A DNA stretch of 11,727 bases from an uncultured Eubacteriales bacterium (lineage in GTDB: Bacteria > Bacillota > Clostridia > Oscillospirales > Oscillospiraceae), in contig USPI01000023.1 of NCBI GenBank assembly GCA_900556535.1, forward strand, positions 1-11,727. The letters are read 5' to 3'. How positions within the stretch are numbered: the stretch's first letter is position 1; the number at the start of each line of letters is the position of its first letter. The notes below the pieces were generated by a model. That model made no database searches, was not told the DNA's origin, and saw nothing but the letters and a program-made list of their open reading frames with translations. Both the position numbers and the translations under genes were made by a program. This document shows, in pieces, positions 1 through 6,833 of the stretch.

Positions 1-18
1 TCAACTTTAACGCGAATA

Positions 19-47
19 ATTATATCATTAAAATTAACTTGTAGCAA
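19..47 (-). promoter_or_regulatory. Possible divergent promoter reading off the left edge
   Basis: Read on the minus strand, TTGCTA (complement of 42-47) is followed after exactly 17 bases by TATAAT (complement of 19-24), a 4/6 -35 and a perfect -10. It would fire leftward into sequence outside the window, so its gene cannot be seen. Its -35 overlaps the -35 region of the forward promoter. AT-rich DNA throws up such matches by chance, so this is tentative. Confidence 0.35.
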
Positions 48-68
48 TAGCATTGTTTGTGGTATAAT
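39..68 (+). promoter_or_regulatory. Extended -10 promoter for the U32-family gene
   Basis: TATAAT at 63-68 is preceded by TG at 60-61, giving the extended -10 form TGGTATAAT. A weak -35, TTGTAG, lies at 39-44 with an 18-base spacer. Transcription would start near 75 and leave a leader of about 30 bases. The short AT-rich leader shows no riboswitch-like structure. The promoter probably drives the whole run from the U32 gene through the mre genes. Confidence 0.6.
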
Positions 69-95
69 TCCTTATTACAAATAAGATAAAATGCC

Positions 96-100
96 AGAGG
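96..100 (+). promoter_or_regulatory. Ribosome binding site that favours the start at 108
   Basis: AGAGG at 96-100 lies 7 bases before the ATG at 108 but only 1 base before the in-frame ATG at 102. Normal Shine-Dalgarno spacing therefore points to 108. The two candidate proteins differ by only two residues. Confidence 0.6.
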
Positions 101-107
101 TATGGAT

Positions 108-2195
108 ATGCTTGAGCTGCTCTCTCCCGCCGGTTCGCCGGAAGCCGTTGTTGCCGCGGTGCAAAACGGCGCGGACGCGGTGTACATGGGACTCGGAACC
201 TTTAACGCCCGCCGCGGTGCGAAAAACTTCACAGACGAGGAATTTGAAAAGGCCGTGCGCTATTGCCGCGTGCGAGGCTGCAAGGTGTACGTCACGATGA
301 ACACACTCGTGGGCGATAGGGAAATGCAGCGCGCCGCCGATCTTGCGCGGTTTATTTCCGATGTCGGCGCGGACGCGATACTCGTGCAGGATCTGGGGCT
401 TCTCTCGGTCCTCAAAAAGACCGTGCCCGATATCCCGCTTCATGCGAGCACGCAGATGAGTATTCATAACCTCGCAGGAGCGGAGGCTGCCGCGGAGATG
501 GGACTGACCCGCGCCGTGCTTGCGCGCGAGCTCAGCTTCGAGCAGATAAAATTCATCACCAAGCATTCGCCCATCGAGACGGAGGTGTTCGTCCACGGTG
601 CGCTGTGCTTCTGCCATTCCGGACAGTGCTATATGTCCTCGCTCATAGGCCGCCGCAGCGGAAACCGCGGTATGTGTGCGCAGCCCTGCCGCATGGAATA
701 CACCATGGGCGGCAGACTTGAGGACAGCCACCCGCTCTCGCTCAAGGATAACTGCCTTGCCGACCGCCTTATCGAGCTTTCCGATGCGGGAGTTGCCTGC
801 GCGAAAATCGAAGGGCGCATGAAGCGTCCGGAATACACGGGCATAGTCACGGGGATATACTCCAAGATCATAAAGGAGCACCGCCGGCCTACCGACGACG
901 AGATGCAGACTCTCGTGAGCGTGTTCTCGCGCGACGGCTTCACCAAGGGCTATTTCGACGGCGATCATAAGGATATGTTCGGCGTCAGAAAAGAGGATAC
1001 CCGCAGCGACGAAAAACTCTTTGACGAGGCGCGCAAGGAGTATGTCGGCCGCGAGGAGCACCGCGTTCCCATTAAGTTTTACACCGTTGTAAACTCGGGT
1101 GAAGCCGTGAAGGCCGCTGCCGTGGACGGCGACGGAAACAAGGTCGTGACCTTCGGTTCGGAGCCGCAGAAGGCGATACGCCAGGCCATAACCGAGCAGG
1201 ACCTCAACGACAGGATGAGCAAAACGGGCGGCACGCCGTACTACGCGGTCGAGTCGCACAGCCGCATCCAGCCGGGAGTTTTTCTCTCCGCGGCGCAGAT
1301 AAACGAGCTGAGAAGAAAGCTCATAACGGAGCTTAACGATAAGCGTGCCGAGGCGCCCGAGCGCCGCAGCCTGCCGATGCCGGCAATGCCGCAGTCGTCC
1401 GCGCCGGTGACGGACCCCGTCATGATATATCAGGTGCGCACGCCCGAGCAGCTTTCCGAGGAGCTTGCCGACACGAGACCGGATTATATTTACGTTCCCG
1501 TGGGCGCCATGCATGAGAATTTCGACCTCCTTGACGCATTTATAAAGCGCGGCGCAACGCCCGTTGCGGTGCTGCCGAGGGTCGTGACGGACGATCAGGT
1601 GCAGCCCGTTTTCAAGATGCTGCGCGAGCTGTTTGACCGCGGTGTGAACGAGGCTCTCGTCGGAAACCTCGGTCATATCGTTCTTGCACGCAAGGCGGGC
1701 ATGAAGATACGCGCCGACTTCGGCATGAACGTGTTTAATTCGTTCACGCTGGAAATGATACAGAAGATGGGCTTTCTCTCGGCGACGGCGTCGTTTGAGC
1801 TGCGCCTTGCGCAGGTGCGCGACATGGCAAAGAGCGTCGATACGGAGCTCATCGCCTACGGACGCCTGCCGCTTATGGTGTCGGACCAGTGCGTCATAAG
1901 CCACAGCCTCGGCTCCTGCTCGTGCCAGACTCCTGCGTCACTTTCCGACCGAATGGGCTCGGTGTTCCCGGTCGTGCGCGAGTATGACCACAGAAACGTC
2001 ATCTATAACTCCCGTAAGCTGTTCATGGCGGATAAAAACGATGAAATGTGCTCTGCGGGACTTTGGGGCATAAGACTGATGTTCACCACCGAGGGCGCGC
2101 GCGAATGTGTTCAGGTGGCAAAAAGATACAAGGGCGAGGGGGATTATCAGCCCAACGACCTCACCCGCGGATTGTATTACAGAGGAGTTGACTGA
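108..2195 (+). CDS. Long-form U32 family protein (RlhA/TrhP-like, probable RNA hydroxylation)
   Basis: About 695 residues. The N-terminal half has the U32 signature: EVFVHGALC, then Cys167-x6-Cys174-x15-Cys190-x3-Cys194, followed by the KIEGRMKRPEY stretch. Family members were long called peptidases. Studied ones, E. coli RlhA (23S rRNA C2501) and TrhP (tRNA 5-hydroxyuridine), are RNA hydroxylation proteins whose conserved cysteines are thought to bind an iron-sulfur cluster. The middle matches the extra domain of long U32 proteins, with a Pro/Met/Ser-rich linker near residue 430. The C-terminal part has a second cysteine group (595, 604, 606, 648). The substrate cannot be read from sequence; RNA modification is the likelier role and proteolysis the less likely one. 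The start at 108 is chosen on ribosome-site spacing; 102 is possible. There is no signal peptide. It lies 2 bases upstream of maf and is probably cotranscribed with it. Confidence 0.88.
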   Translation: MLELLSPAGSPEAVVAAVQNGADAVYMGLGTFNARRGAKNFTDEEFEKAVRYCRVRGCKVYVTMNTLVGDREMQRAADLARFISDVGADAILVQDLGLLSVLKKTVPDIPLHASTQMSIHNLAGAEAAAEMGLTRAVLARELSFEQIKFITKHSPIETEVFVHGALCFCHSGQCYMSSLIGRRSGNRGMCAQPCRMEYTMGGRLEDSHPLSLKDNCLADRLIELSDAGVACAKIEGRMKRPEYTGIVTGIYSKIIKEHRRPTDDEMQTLVSVFSRDGFTKGYFDGDHKDMFGVRKEDTRSDEKLFDEARKEYVGREEHRVPIKFYTVVNSGEAVKAAAVDGDGNKVVTFGSEPQKAIRQAITEQDLNDRMSKTGGTPYYAVESHSRIQPGVFLSAAQINELRRKLITELNDKRAEAPERRSLPMPAMPQSSAPVTDPVMIYQVRTPEQLSEELADTRPDYIYVPVGAMHENFDLLDAFIKRGATPVAVLPRVVTDDQVQPVFKMLRELFDRGVNEALVGNLGHIVLARKAGMKIRADFGMNVFNSFTLEMIQKMGFLSATASFELRLAQVRDMAKSVDTELIAYGRLPLMVSDQCVISHSLGSCSCQTPASLSDRMGSVFPVVREYDHRNVIYNSRKLFMADKNDEMCSAGLWGIRLMFTTEGARECVQVAKRYKGEGDYQPNDLTRGLYYRGVD

Positions 2196-2197
2196 TA

Positions 2198-2764
2198 ATG
2201 GATATAGTGCTCGCTTCCGGCTCACCCAGACGAAAAGAGCTGCTTGAGACGCTGGGGCTTGAGTTTACGATATGTCCTGCCAAGGGCGAGGAGTGCCCTC
2301 CGCAGGGTGCGGGTCCCGATGAAACGGTCAAGGCGCTCTCGCTTGCAAAGGCGCGTGAGGTCGCGCAGATCTATCCCGATGCGCTCATAATCGCGGCGGA
2401 CACGATAGTTTGGGCAGATTCCCGCATCCTCGGAAAGCCCCGCAGCGAGGCACAGGCGGAGGAAATGCTCGCCCTGCTTTCGGGCAGCAGCCACGAGGTC
2501 TATACGGGCGTCACGCTCATATGCGGCGAAAAGACCGTGTGCCGCAGCGAGTGCACGAAGGTGTTCTTCCGCGATCTCAGCGATGGCGAAATTCGCGCCT
2601 ACGTCAAGACGGGAGAGCCGATGGACAAGGCGGGAGCATACGGGATCCAGGGCAGAGCGGCGATGATGGTGCGCCGTATAGAGGGCGATTATTTCAATGT
2701 CATGGGCCTGCCGCTTTGCGCGCTCGGTCAAATGCTTGAGCAGATAGGGGTGCAGCTTTTTTGA
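2198..2764 (+). CDS. maf: Maf family nucleoside triphosphate pyrophosphatase
   Basis: The protein has 188 residues, the normal family length. Maf proteins hydrolyse NTPs to NMP and pyrophosphate in the cytoplasm; the YhdE/B. subtilis Maf branch prefers dTTP and UTP and is proposed to remove modified nucleotides and to restrain septation. Visible motifs are the N-terminal loop LASGSPRRKELL (residues 5-16), the AADT motif with probable catalytic Asp68, and EPMDKAGAYGIQGRAA, which closely follows B. subtilis Maf as I recall it. AGGAG at 2183-2187 stands 10 bases before the ATG. The gene starts 2 bases after the U32 stop, and its TGA overlaps the TTG start of mreC, which implies translational coupling. 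In B. subtilis maf heads the radC-mreB-mreC-mreD run; here it abuts mreC directly. No key residue appears to be missing. Confidence 0.95.
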   Translation: MDIVLASGSPRRKELLETLGLEFTICPAKGEECPPQGAGPDETVKALSLAKAREVAQIYPDALIIAADTIVWADSRILGKPRSEAQAEEMLALLSGSSHEVYTGVTLICGEKTVCRSECTKVFFRDLSDGEIRAYVKTGEPMDKAGAYGIQGRAAMMVRRIEGDYFNVMGLPLCALGQMLEQIGVQLF

Positions 2765-3609
2765 ACGTAAAGAACTATCTTAAGAAAAACGGAATAAAGC
2801 TCGGAGTCATCGTTTTGGTCATCGCGCTCGTTGCGGGTGCGTCGTCTTACCTGCTCAAGGGCAACGCCGGACTGTTCCAGAACGTGTCCGGCACGATGAA
2901 GGCTCCGGTGCAGCGAATGGTCAGCTCCGTTGCCGAGTGGCTCGAGGGCATATACGGCTACCTGTACGAATATGACCAGCTCATTGCCGAAAACGAGCGT
3001 CTGCGCGCAGAGCTCACCGAGGCTCAGGAGCAGGCGAGAAACGGACAGGCCGCCGTCGAGGAGAACGAAAAGCTCCGCACGCTGCTTGAGTTTAAGGAAA
3101 AGCACAGCGACATGACGCTTGAGTCGGCAAAGGTCATCGCCTGGACGACCTCCAACTGGGCGCATTCGTTCACGATAAGCAAGGGCACGAATGCCGATAT
3201 CGCCGTGGGCGACTGTGTCATCACGGAATACGGAGTCATGGTCGGTCAGGTGACCGAGGTCGGCAAGACCTGGGCGACGGTTGCGACGGTCATTGACCTC
3301 AACACGAATATCGGCGCGCTCGTTTCCGAAAACGGCGCCTCGGGACTTCTTGTGGGCGACTTTGCCATGATGCAGGAGGGCTGCGTAAAGCTCAGCTATC
3401 TTGCCGATGGTGCGCAGGTCTTTACCGGCGACACGGTCATGACCTCCGGCTCGGGCGGCGCCTTCCCGCAGGGTCTCGTCATCGGCACGGTCAGCGCCGT
3501 TAAGACCGAGGCGGGCGGCCAGATAGCCTACGGCGAGGTCAAGCCCGGCTGCGACCTCAATGCGCTCGTTCAGGTTTTTGTTGTAAAAGACTTTGAAGTG
3601 GTGGAATAA
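2761..3609 (+). CDS. mreC: Rod shape-determining protein MreC
   Basis: This 282-residue protein is a bitopic scaffold of the elongasome that links PBP2 and cytoskeletal partners outside the membrane. A short basic N-terminus (KNYLKKNGIK) precedes one membrane segment at about residues 13-33. A charged coiled coil follows at about 60-115, then the extracellular beta-barrel region with family signatures GLLVGDF, SYLADGAQVFTGDTVMTSG and FPQGLVIGTV. The start is TTG at 2761, overlapping the maf stop as TTGA, with AGGGG at 2746-2750 spaced 10 bases upstream; no ATG gives a sensible N-terminus. mreD begins on the very next base after its stop. The MreB gene usually found just upstream is absent from the window. 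Confidence 0.95.
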   Translation: MNVKNYLKKNGIKLGVIVLVIALVAGASSYLLKGNAGLFQNVSGTMKAPVQRMVSSVAEWLEGIYGYLYEYDQLIAENERLRAELTEAQEQARNGQAAVEENEKLRTLLEFKEKHSDMTLESAKVIAWTTSNWAHSFTISKGTNADIAVGDCVITEYGVMVGQVTEVGKTWATVATVIDLNTNIGALVSENGASGLLVGDFAMMQEGCVKLSYLADGAQVFTGDTVMTSGSGGAFPQGLVIGTVSAVKTEAGGQIAYGEVKPGCDLNALVQVFVVKDFEVVE

Positions 3610-4128
3610 TTGCTCAACAGACTTTTAGAGATATTTGAATGGAAAAAGATCCGCGTGATCTTCAAATACGCGGTTTATATGCTTCTGGTCATGCTGCTGC
3701 AAAGCCTGCTGTTTTCGAGGGTAAGCATCCTCGGCGCGAAGGGCTTTGTCATTCCGGCGGCTGCGGTAGCCGCGGGGCTGTATCTCGGCGGAGTGCGCGG
3801 AGCCGTGTTCGGCATCTTTTTGGGGCTGTTCACGGATATGGCGCTTTCGGAAACGACGGTGCTGTTTACGCTGCTGTTCCCGATAATCGGCTTCGGAGCG
3901 GGCTTTGCGTCCGAGTTTTATATAAACAAGAGCTTTTTCGCGTTTATGATATTCAGCATGACGGCGATACTCCTGTGCGGGATCGTCCAAATGCTGCACG
4001 CGATGGTGACGGGCACGACGGAACTCGTTCCGGCTGTGCTGACCGTCCTTTTGCAGACGTTTTTGTCGATACCTCCGACGGCGCTTATCTACCTGCCGTT
4101 TAAGCAAGGAGCCGTACTCAACCGATAA
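3610..4128 (+). CDS. mreD: Rod shape-determining protein MreD
   Basis: This 172-residue integral membrane protein belongs to the MreC-MreD-PBP2-RodA elongation machinery. It has about five to six hydrophobic segments, including FKYAVYMLLVMLLQSLLF near the N-terminus, AAAVAAGLYLGGVRGAVFGI in the middle and LTVLLQTFLSIPPTALIYL near the C-terminus. The G-x-x-x-G-x-x-x-G-L-x-x-D pattern around residues 62-76 is typical of the family. The start is TTG at 3610, directly after the mreC TAA, with GGTGG at 3600-3604 as a weak ribosome site inside mreC, so translation is probably coupled. The next in-frame Met (residue 23) would remove most of the first membrane segment. Assignment rests on hydropathy and position between mreC and PBP2 as much as on motifs, since MreD is poorly conserved. 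Confidence 0.9.
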   Translation: MLNRLLEIFEWKKIRVIFKYAVYMLLVMLLQSLLFSRVSILGAKGFVIPAAAVAAGLYLGGVRGAVFGIFLGLFTDMALSETTVLFTLLFPIIGFGAGFASEFYINKSFFAFMIFSMTAILLCGIVQMLHAMVTGTTELVPAVLTVLLQTFLSIPPTALIYLPFKQGAVLNR

Positions 4129-4154
4129 CCCCACGCAATTTATGAGGAAATTCT

Positions 4155-6242
4155 ATGAACCTGATAAAGAAACAGAGACTTATAGGGCTTGCCGCCGTGT
4201 TTGCGGTGCTGCTTACGGTGTACTTCGTTGCGCTGTATAAGCTGCAAATAATCGAGGGCGAGAAGTATTACGAGGAAAGCCGCAACAACATGGTGACGAC
4301 AAGCACCGTCACGGCAGCACGCGGCAATATCCTCGACCGCTACGGCAGAGTTCTCGTCACGAACAAGTCCTGCTATAATCTGACGATAAACACCGACGAG
4401 CTTTTCCCCAACGACGGCAGCGTTGACTCCAACGCGACCATCTTAAAGCTCGTCAAGATGATCCGCGAATACGGCGACGATTACATCGACGATCTTCCCA
4501 TAACCAAGACGCCTCCGTTTGAGTTTGAAAACGTGACCGATCAGGATCAGGCGCGCCTTGACGCATATATGAAGCAGAATGACGTGCCCGAAAACGCGAG
4601 TGCCGTCGAGCTGCTGTCAAGTATGCGCGACAGGTATAAGATCGACAGCAACTACAGCGCCGAGGAGGCGAGAATAATCGCCGGCGTGCGCTATGCCGTC
4701 AACGTGCGCTATCTTATAAATACCTCCGACTACATCTTCGTCGAGGATGCGGACATGAAGCTCATCGCAACGCTGCGAGAGAATAACATCGAGGGTATCA
4801 ACATCAAGGAATCCTACGTGCGCGAATACGCCACCGCCGCCGCTGCGCATATCCTCGGCTACACCGGTGCGATGAGCGACAGCGACTATGCAAAATATAA
4901 GGATCAGGGCTACTCCGCCGATGCCACGGTCGGTAAGGACGGCGCGGAGCTTGCCTTTGAAAAGTACCTGCACGGCACCAACGGCACGGTTCGCACGACC
5001 TCGGCTGCCGACGGTACGGTCATCAGCAAGGAATATATCAAAGAGCCGCAGCCGGGCAACAACGTGTACCTGACGATAGACATCGCCCTTCAGGAGGCAA
5101 GCGAGCTTGCACTTGAAAACGGCGTGGAGGCCATAACGGCAAAGCTCGAGGCGAAAAAGCAGGATCAGATCGCCAACGGCACCTATCAGGAAAAGCAGGA
5201 CGATATAACTGGCGCGGCGGTCGCGGTCGTGAACGTCAAGACGGGCGAGCCGCTTTCGCTTGCGAGCTGGCCGACCTACGACCCGTCGGAGCTGTTTGAA
5301 AAATACAAGGAGATATCCACGGCGGCGAACGCTCCGCTTTATAACCGCACACTGCTGGGCACCTATGCGCCCGGCTCGACCTTCAAGCCCTGCACTGCCA
5401 TCGCCGCTCTCACGGAGGGCATTATAAACACGACGACCACCATAGAGTGCCGCGGCCAGTACACGCGCTATGCCGAGTACGGCTATGCGCCCTACTGCTG
5501 GATCTACACGCAGAACAATCAGAAGCTCATGCACGGGCATCTGAACGTCGTCGGCGCGCTTCAGAATTCGTGCAACATATTCTTCTACTCCTCCGGCCAT
5601 GACCTCGGCATCGACAAGCTCGATAAATATGCCTCCGAGCTCGGCCTCGGCGAGTACACCGGAATAGAGCTTCCCGAGAGCAAGGGCAACATGGCAAACA
5701 GCAAAAACCATGAAGAGCTCACGGGCGAAACGTGGTCTATCGGTCACACCATGCAGGCCGCCATCGGTCAGTCCGACAGCCTGTTTACCCCGATTCAGCT
5801 TGCGGAATACTGTGCGGCGGTCGCAAACGGCGGTACCCGTCACAGCGCGTCCATTCTCAAGTCCGTGCGCAGCTTTAACTACGGCGAGAACGTCTACGAG
5901 CGCGAGGATGAGGTGCTCAGTAAGGTCGAAAGCCCGCAGTATAACTGGGACGCGATCCACGAGGGTATGCGCCTTGTCGCAAAGGATTCACTGTCGAGCT
6001 ACACGATGACGACCGTTGCGGCAAAGACCGGTACGGCGCAGAAGGGCGAATACGTCACGAACGACGGTATTTTCATCTGCTACGCTCCGTTTGAGGATCC
6101 CGAGATCGCGATAGCTATAGTCGTCGAGCGCGGCGGCGCGGGCGCAAACTGTGCGCCCATAGCCAAGGAGATTCTTCAGGCGTATTTCAGCCTCAAGTCC
6201 GCCACCGACGTGACCGACACCGAGGGCAAACTGCTTCAGTGA
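4155..6242 (+). CDS. mrdA: Penicillin-binding protein 2 (class B transpeptidase)
   Basis: A 695-residue D,D-transpeptidase that cross-links peptidoglycan during elongation, anchored in the membrane with its catalytic part outside. A short cytoplasmic tail (NLIKKQR) and one membrane segment at about residues 9-27 precede the dimerisation domain, marked by ARGNILDRYGRVL. The transpeptidase domain has all three penicillin-binding motifs: Ser408-Thr-Phe-Lys411 with the nucleophile Ser408, Ser472-Cys-Asn474, and Lys624-Thr-Gly626. GKDGAELAFEKYLHGTNGT is the usual class B linker motif. No C-terminal PASTA repeats are seen, which favours the PBP2 elongation type over a PBP2x/SpoVD type. GAGGA at 4144-4148 is well placed for the ATG. 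The gene lies 26 bases after mreD with no terminator between, so it probably belongs to the same operon. Its usual partner rodA is not in this window. Confidence 0.93.
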   Translation: MNLIKKQRLIGLAAVFAVLLTVYFVALYKLQIIEGEKYYEESRNNMVTTSTVTAARGNILDRYGRVLVTNKSCYNLTINTDELFPNDGSVDSNATILKLVKMIREYGDDYIDDLPITKTPPFEFENVTDQDQARLDAYMKQNDVPENASAVELLSSMRDRYKIDSNYSAEEARIIAGVRYAVNVRYLINTSDYIFVEDADMKLIATLRENNIEGINIKESYVREYATAAAAHILGYTGAMSDSDYAKYKDQGYSADATVGKDGAELAFEKYLHGTNGTVRTTSAADGTVISKEYIKEPQPGNNVYLTIDIALQEASELALENGVEAITAKLEAKKQDQIANGTYQEKQDDITGAAVAVVNVKTGEPLSLASWPTYDPSELFEKYKEISTAANAPLYNRTLLGTYAPGSTFKPCTAIAALTEGIINTTTTIECRGQYTRYAEYGYAPYCWIYTQNNQKLMHGHLNVVGALQNSCNIFFYSSGHDLGIDKLDKYASELGLGEYTGIELPESKGNMANSKNHEELTGETWSIGHTMQAAIGQSDSLFTPIQLAEYCAAVANGGTRHSASILKSVRSFNYGENVYEREDEVLSKVESPQYNWDAIHEGMRLVAKDSLSSYTMTTVAAKTGTAQKGEYVTNDGIFICYAPFEDPEIAIAIVVERGGAGANCAPIAKEILQAYFSLKSATDVTDTEGKLLQ

Positions 6243-6264
6243 CAAAAAACTGCGATTTTTGTCA
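6240..6264 (+). terminator. AT-rich hairpin overlapping the PBP2 stop codon
   Basis: TGACAAAAA (6240-6248) pairs perfectly with TTTTTGTCA (6256-6264) across a 7-base loop, giving a 9 bp stem that starts on the TGA stop. It is followed by a run of A, not T, so it is not a classic intrinsic terminator on this strand. It may be a weak terminator, an mRNA 3' end stabiliser or part of an operator. A strong promoter begins 10 bases downstream, which supports a transcription boundary here. Confidence 0.4.
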
Positions 6265-6268
6265 AAAA
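6256..6268. promoter_or_regulatory. Palindrome next to the mgsA -35, possible operator
   Basis: The 13-base sequence TTTTTGTCAAAAA is a perfect inverted repeat around its central T, 5 bases upstream of the TTGAAA -35 box. A third half-site copy, TGACAAAAA, lies at 6240-6248. Bases 6258-6266 read TTTGTCAAA, which fits the Spo0A box consensus TTTGTCRAA as I recall it. A regulator site is plausible, but A/T runs make chance matches easy. Confidence 0.3.
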
Positions 6269-6273
6269 AGCCG

Positions 6274-6302
6274 TTGAAAGAATGCAATGTTTTGTATATA
6301 AT
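6274..6302 (+). promoter_or_regulatory. Sigma-A-type promoter for the mgsA homologue
   Basis: TTGAAA at 6274-6279 (5/6 to consensus), an exact 17-base spacer, and TATAAT at 6297-6302 (6/6). Transcription would start near 6309 and leave a leader of about 37 bases before the ATG. This is the best promoter match in the window and suggests that mgsA, possibly with hisS-aspS, is transcribed separately from the mre-PBP2 run. Confidence 0.75.
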
Positions 6303-6316
6303 CAGATATAATCAGA
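6297..6316. repeat. Perfect tandem 10-base repeat carrying two -10 boxes
   Basis: TATAATCAGA occurs twice head to tail at 6297-6306 and 6307-6316. Each copy contains a perfect TATAAT, so the -10 element is duplicated one helical turn downstream. Only the first copy has correct spacing to the -35. Confidence 0.85.
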
Positions 6317-6345
6317 ATTATGATTGAGAGGAATGAGAGAAGCGT

Positions 6346-6750
6346 ATGAACATCGCGCTCATGGCACATGACAGGAAAAAGGAGCTTATGGTGCAGTTTT
6401 GCATAGCATACTGCGGCATTTTGGCGGAGCATTCGGTCTGTGCAACGAATACGACGGGAAAGCTCGTGTCTGAGGCAACGGGGCTTCCGGTAACGCTGTA
6501 TCTCCATGCCGACCAGGGCGGCGCACAGCAGATAGGCGCGAGAATATCCTATAACGAAATAGACCTCGTGCTGTTTTTCTGCGATCCGTCCAACCCCGGC
6601 GGCTTTGATGATATAAATAAGATAGAGCGTCTGTGCGATCAGTATCAGATCCCGTTTGCGACCAACGCCGCAACCGCGGAGGTGCTCGTGCAGGGACTGC
6701 GCCGCGGCGATCTTGACTGGCGCAATATAGTTAACCCCAAGCGCAGATAA
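6346..6750 (+). CDS. mgsA: Methylglyoxal synthase homologue with altered catalytic residues
   Basis: At 134 residues the protein spans a whole MgsA fold. True MgsA converts dihydroxyacetone phosphate to methylglyoxal and phosphate in the cytoplasm. Conserved parts include His8-Asp9 and Lys12 (E. coli His19-Asp20, Lys23), the phosphate-loop threonines 34, 36 and 37, Asp80-Pro81 (E. coli Asp91-Pro92) and ATNAATAE near 105-112. With a constant offset of 11 residues, the catalytic base Asp71 falls on Ala60: the usual SGPxGGD is HADQGGA. The PHxPD segment with His98 is replaced by PGGFDD, so that His is lost, and the usual Gly after Thr34 is Asn35. The fold is therefore clear but the activity is doubtful. 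It may be a phosphate-ligand binding or regulatory relative, or a shifted-specificity enzyme. It has its own promoter and a purine-rich ribosome site (GAGAGG near 6326-6331). The symbol denotes homology only. Confidence 0.8.
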   Translation: MNIALMAHDRKKELMVQFCIAYCGILAEHSVCATNTTGKLVSEATGLPVTLYLHADQGGAQQIGARISYNEIDLVLFFCDPSNPGGFDDINKIERLCDQYQIPFATNAATAEVLVQGLRRGDLDWRNIVNPKRR

Positions 6751-6774
6751 GCATGTCACAGGCAAAATGAATTC

Positions 6775-6808
6775 AAATGCTGTTATCGCTTTTGTGATAG
6801 CAGCATTT
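6775..6808 (+). other. Strong hairpin between mgsA and hisS
   Basis: AAATGCTGTTATC (6775-6787) pairs with GATAGCAGCATTT (6796-6808) across an 8-base loop. This is a 13 bp stem with one G-U pair. No T run follows, so it is not a standard intrinsic terminator. It sits 25 bases before the hisS start and could attenuate transcription, protect an mRNA end or bind a regulator. No T-box element fits in this 83-base gap. Confidence 0.55.
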
Positions 6809-6833
6809 AGTGATTGAAAGGATAAAGAACAGT

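Noticed and set aside
75..1904. 609-codon open frame on the minus strand opposite the U32 gene
   Set aside because: It is rich in Arg, His, Ala and Leu with no recognisable motif, and lies wholly antisense to a clear family gene. GC-rich codon bias on the real strand keeps the reverse frame open.
4617..5960. 447-codon minus-strand open frame inside the PBP2 gene
   Set aside because: It is antisense to a gene with all three penicillin-binding motifs, and its composition is that of a shadow frame.
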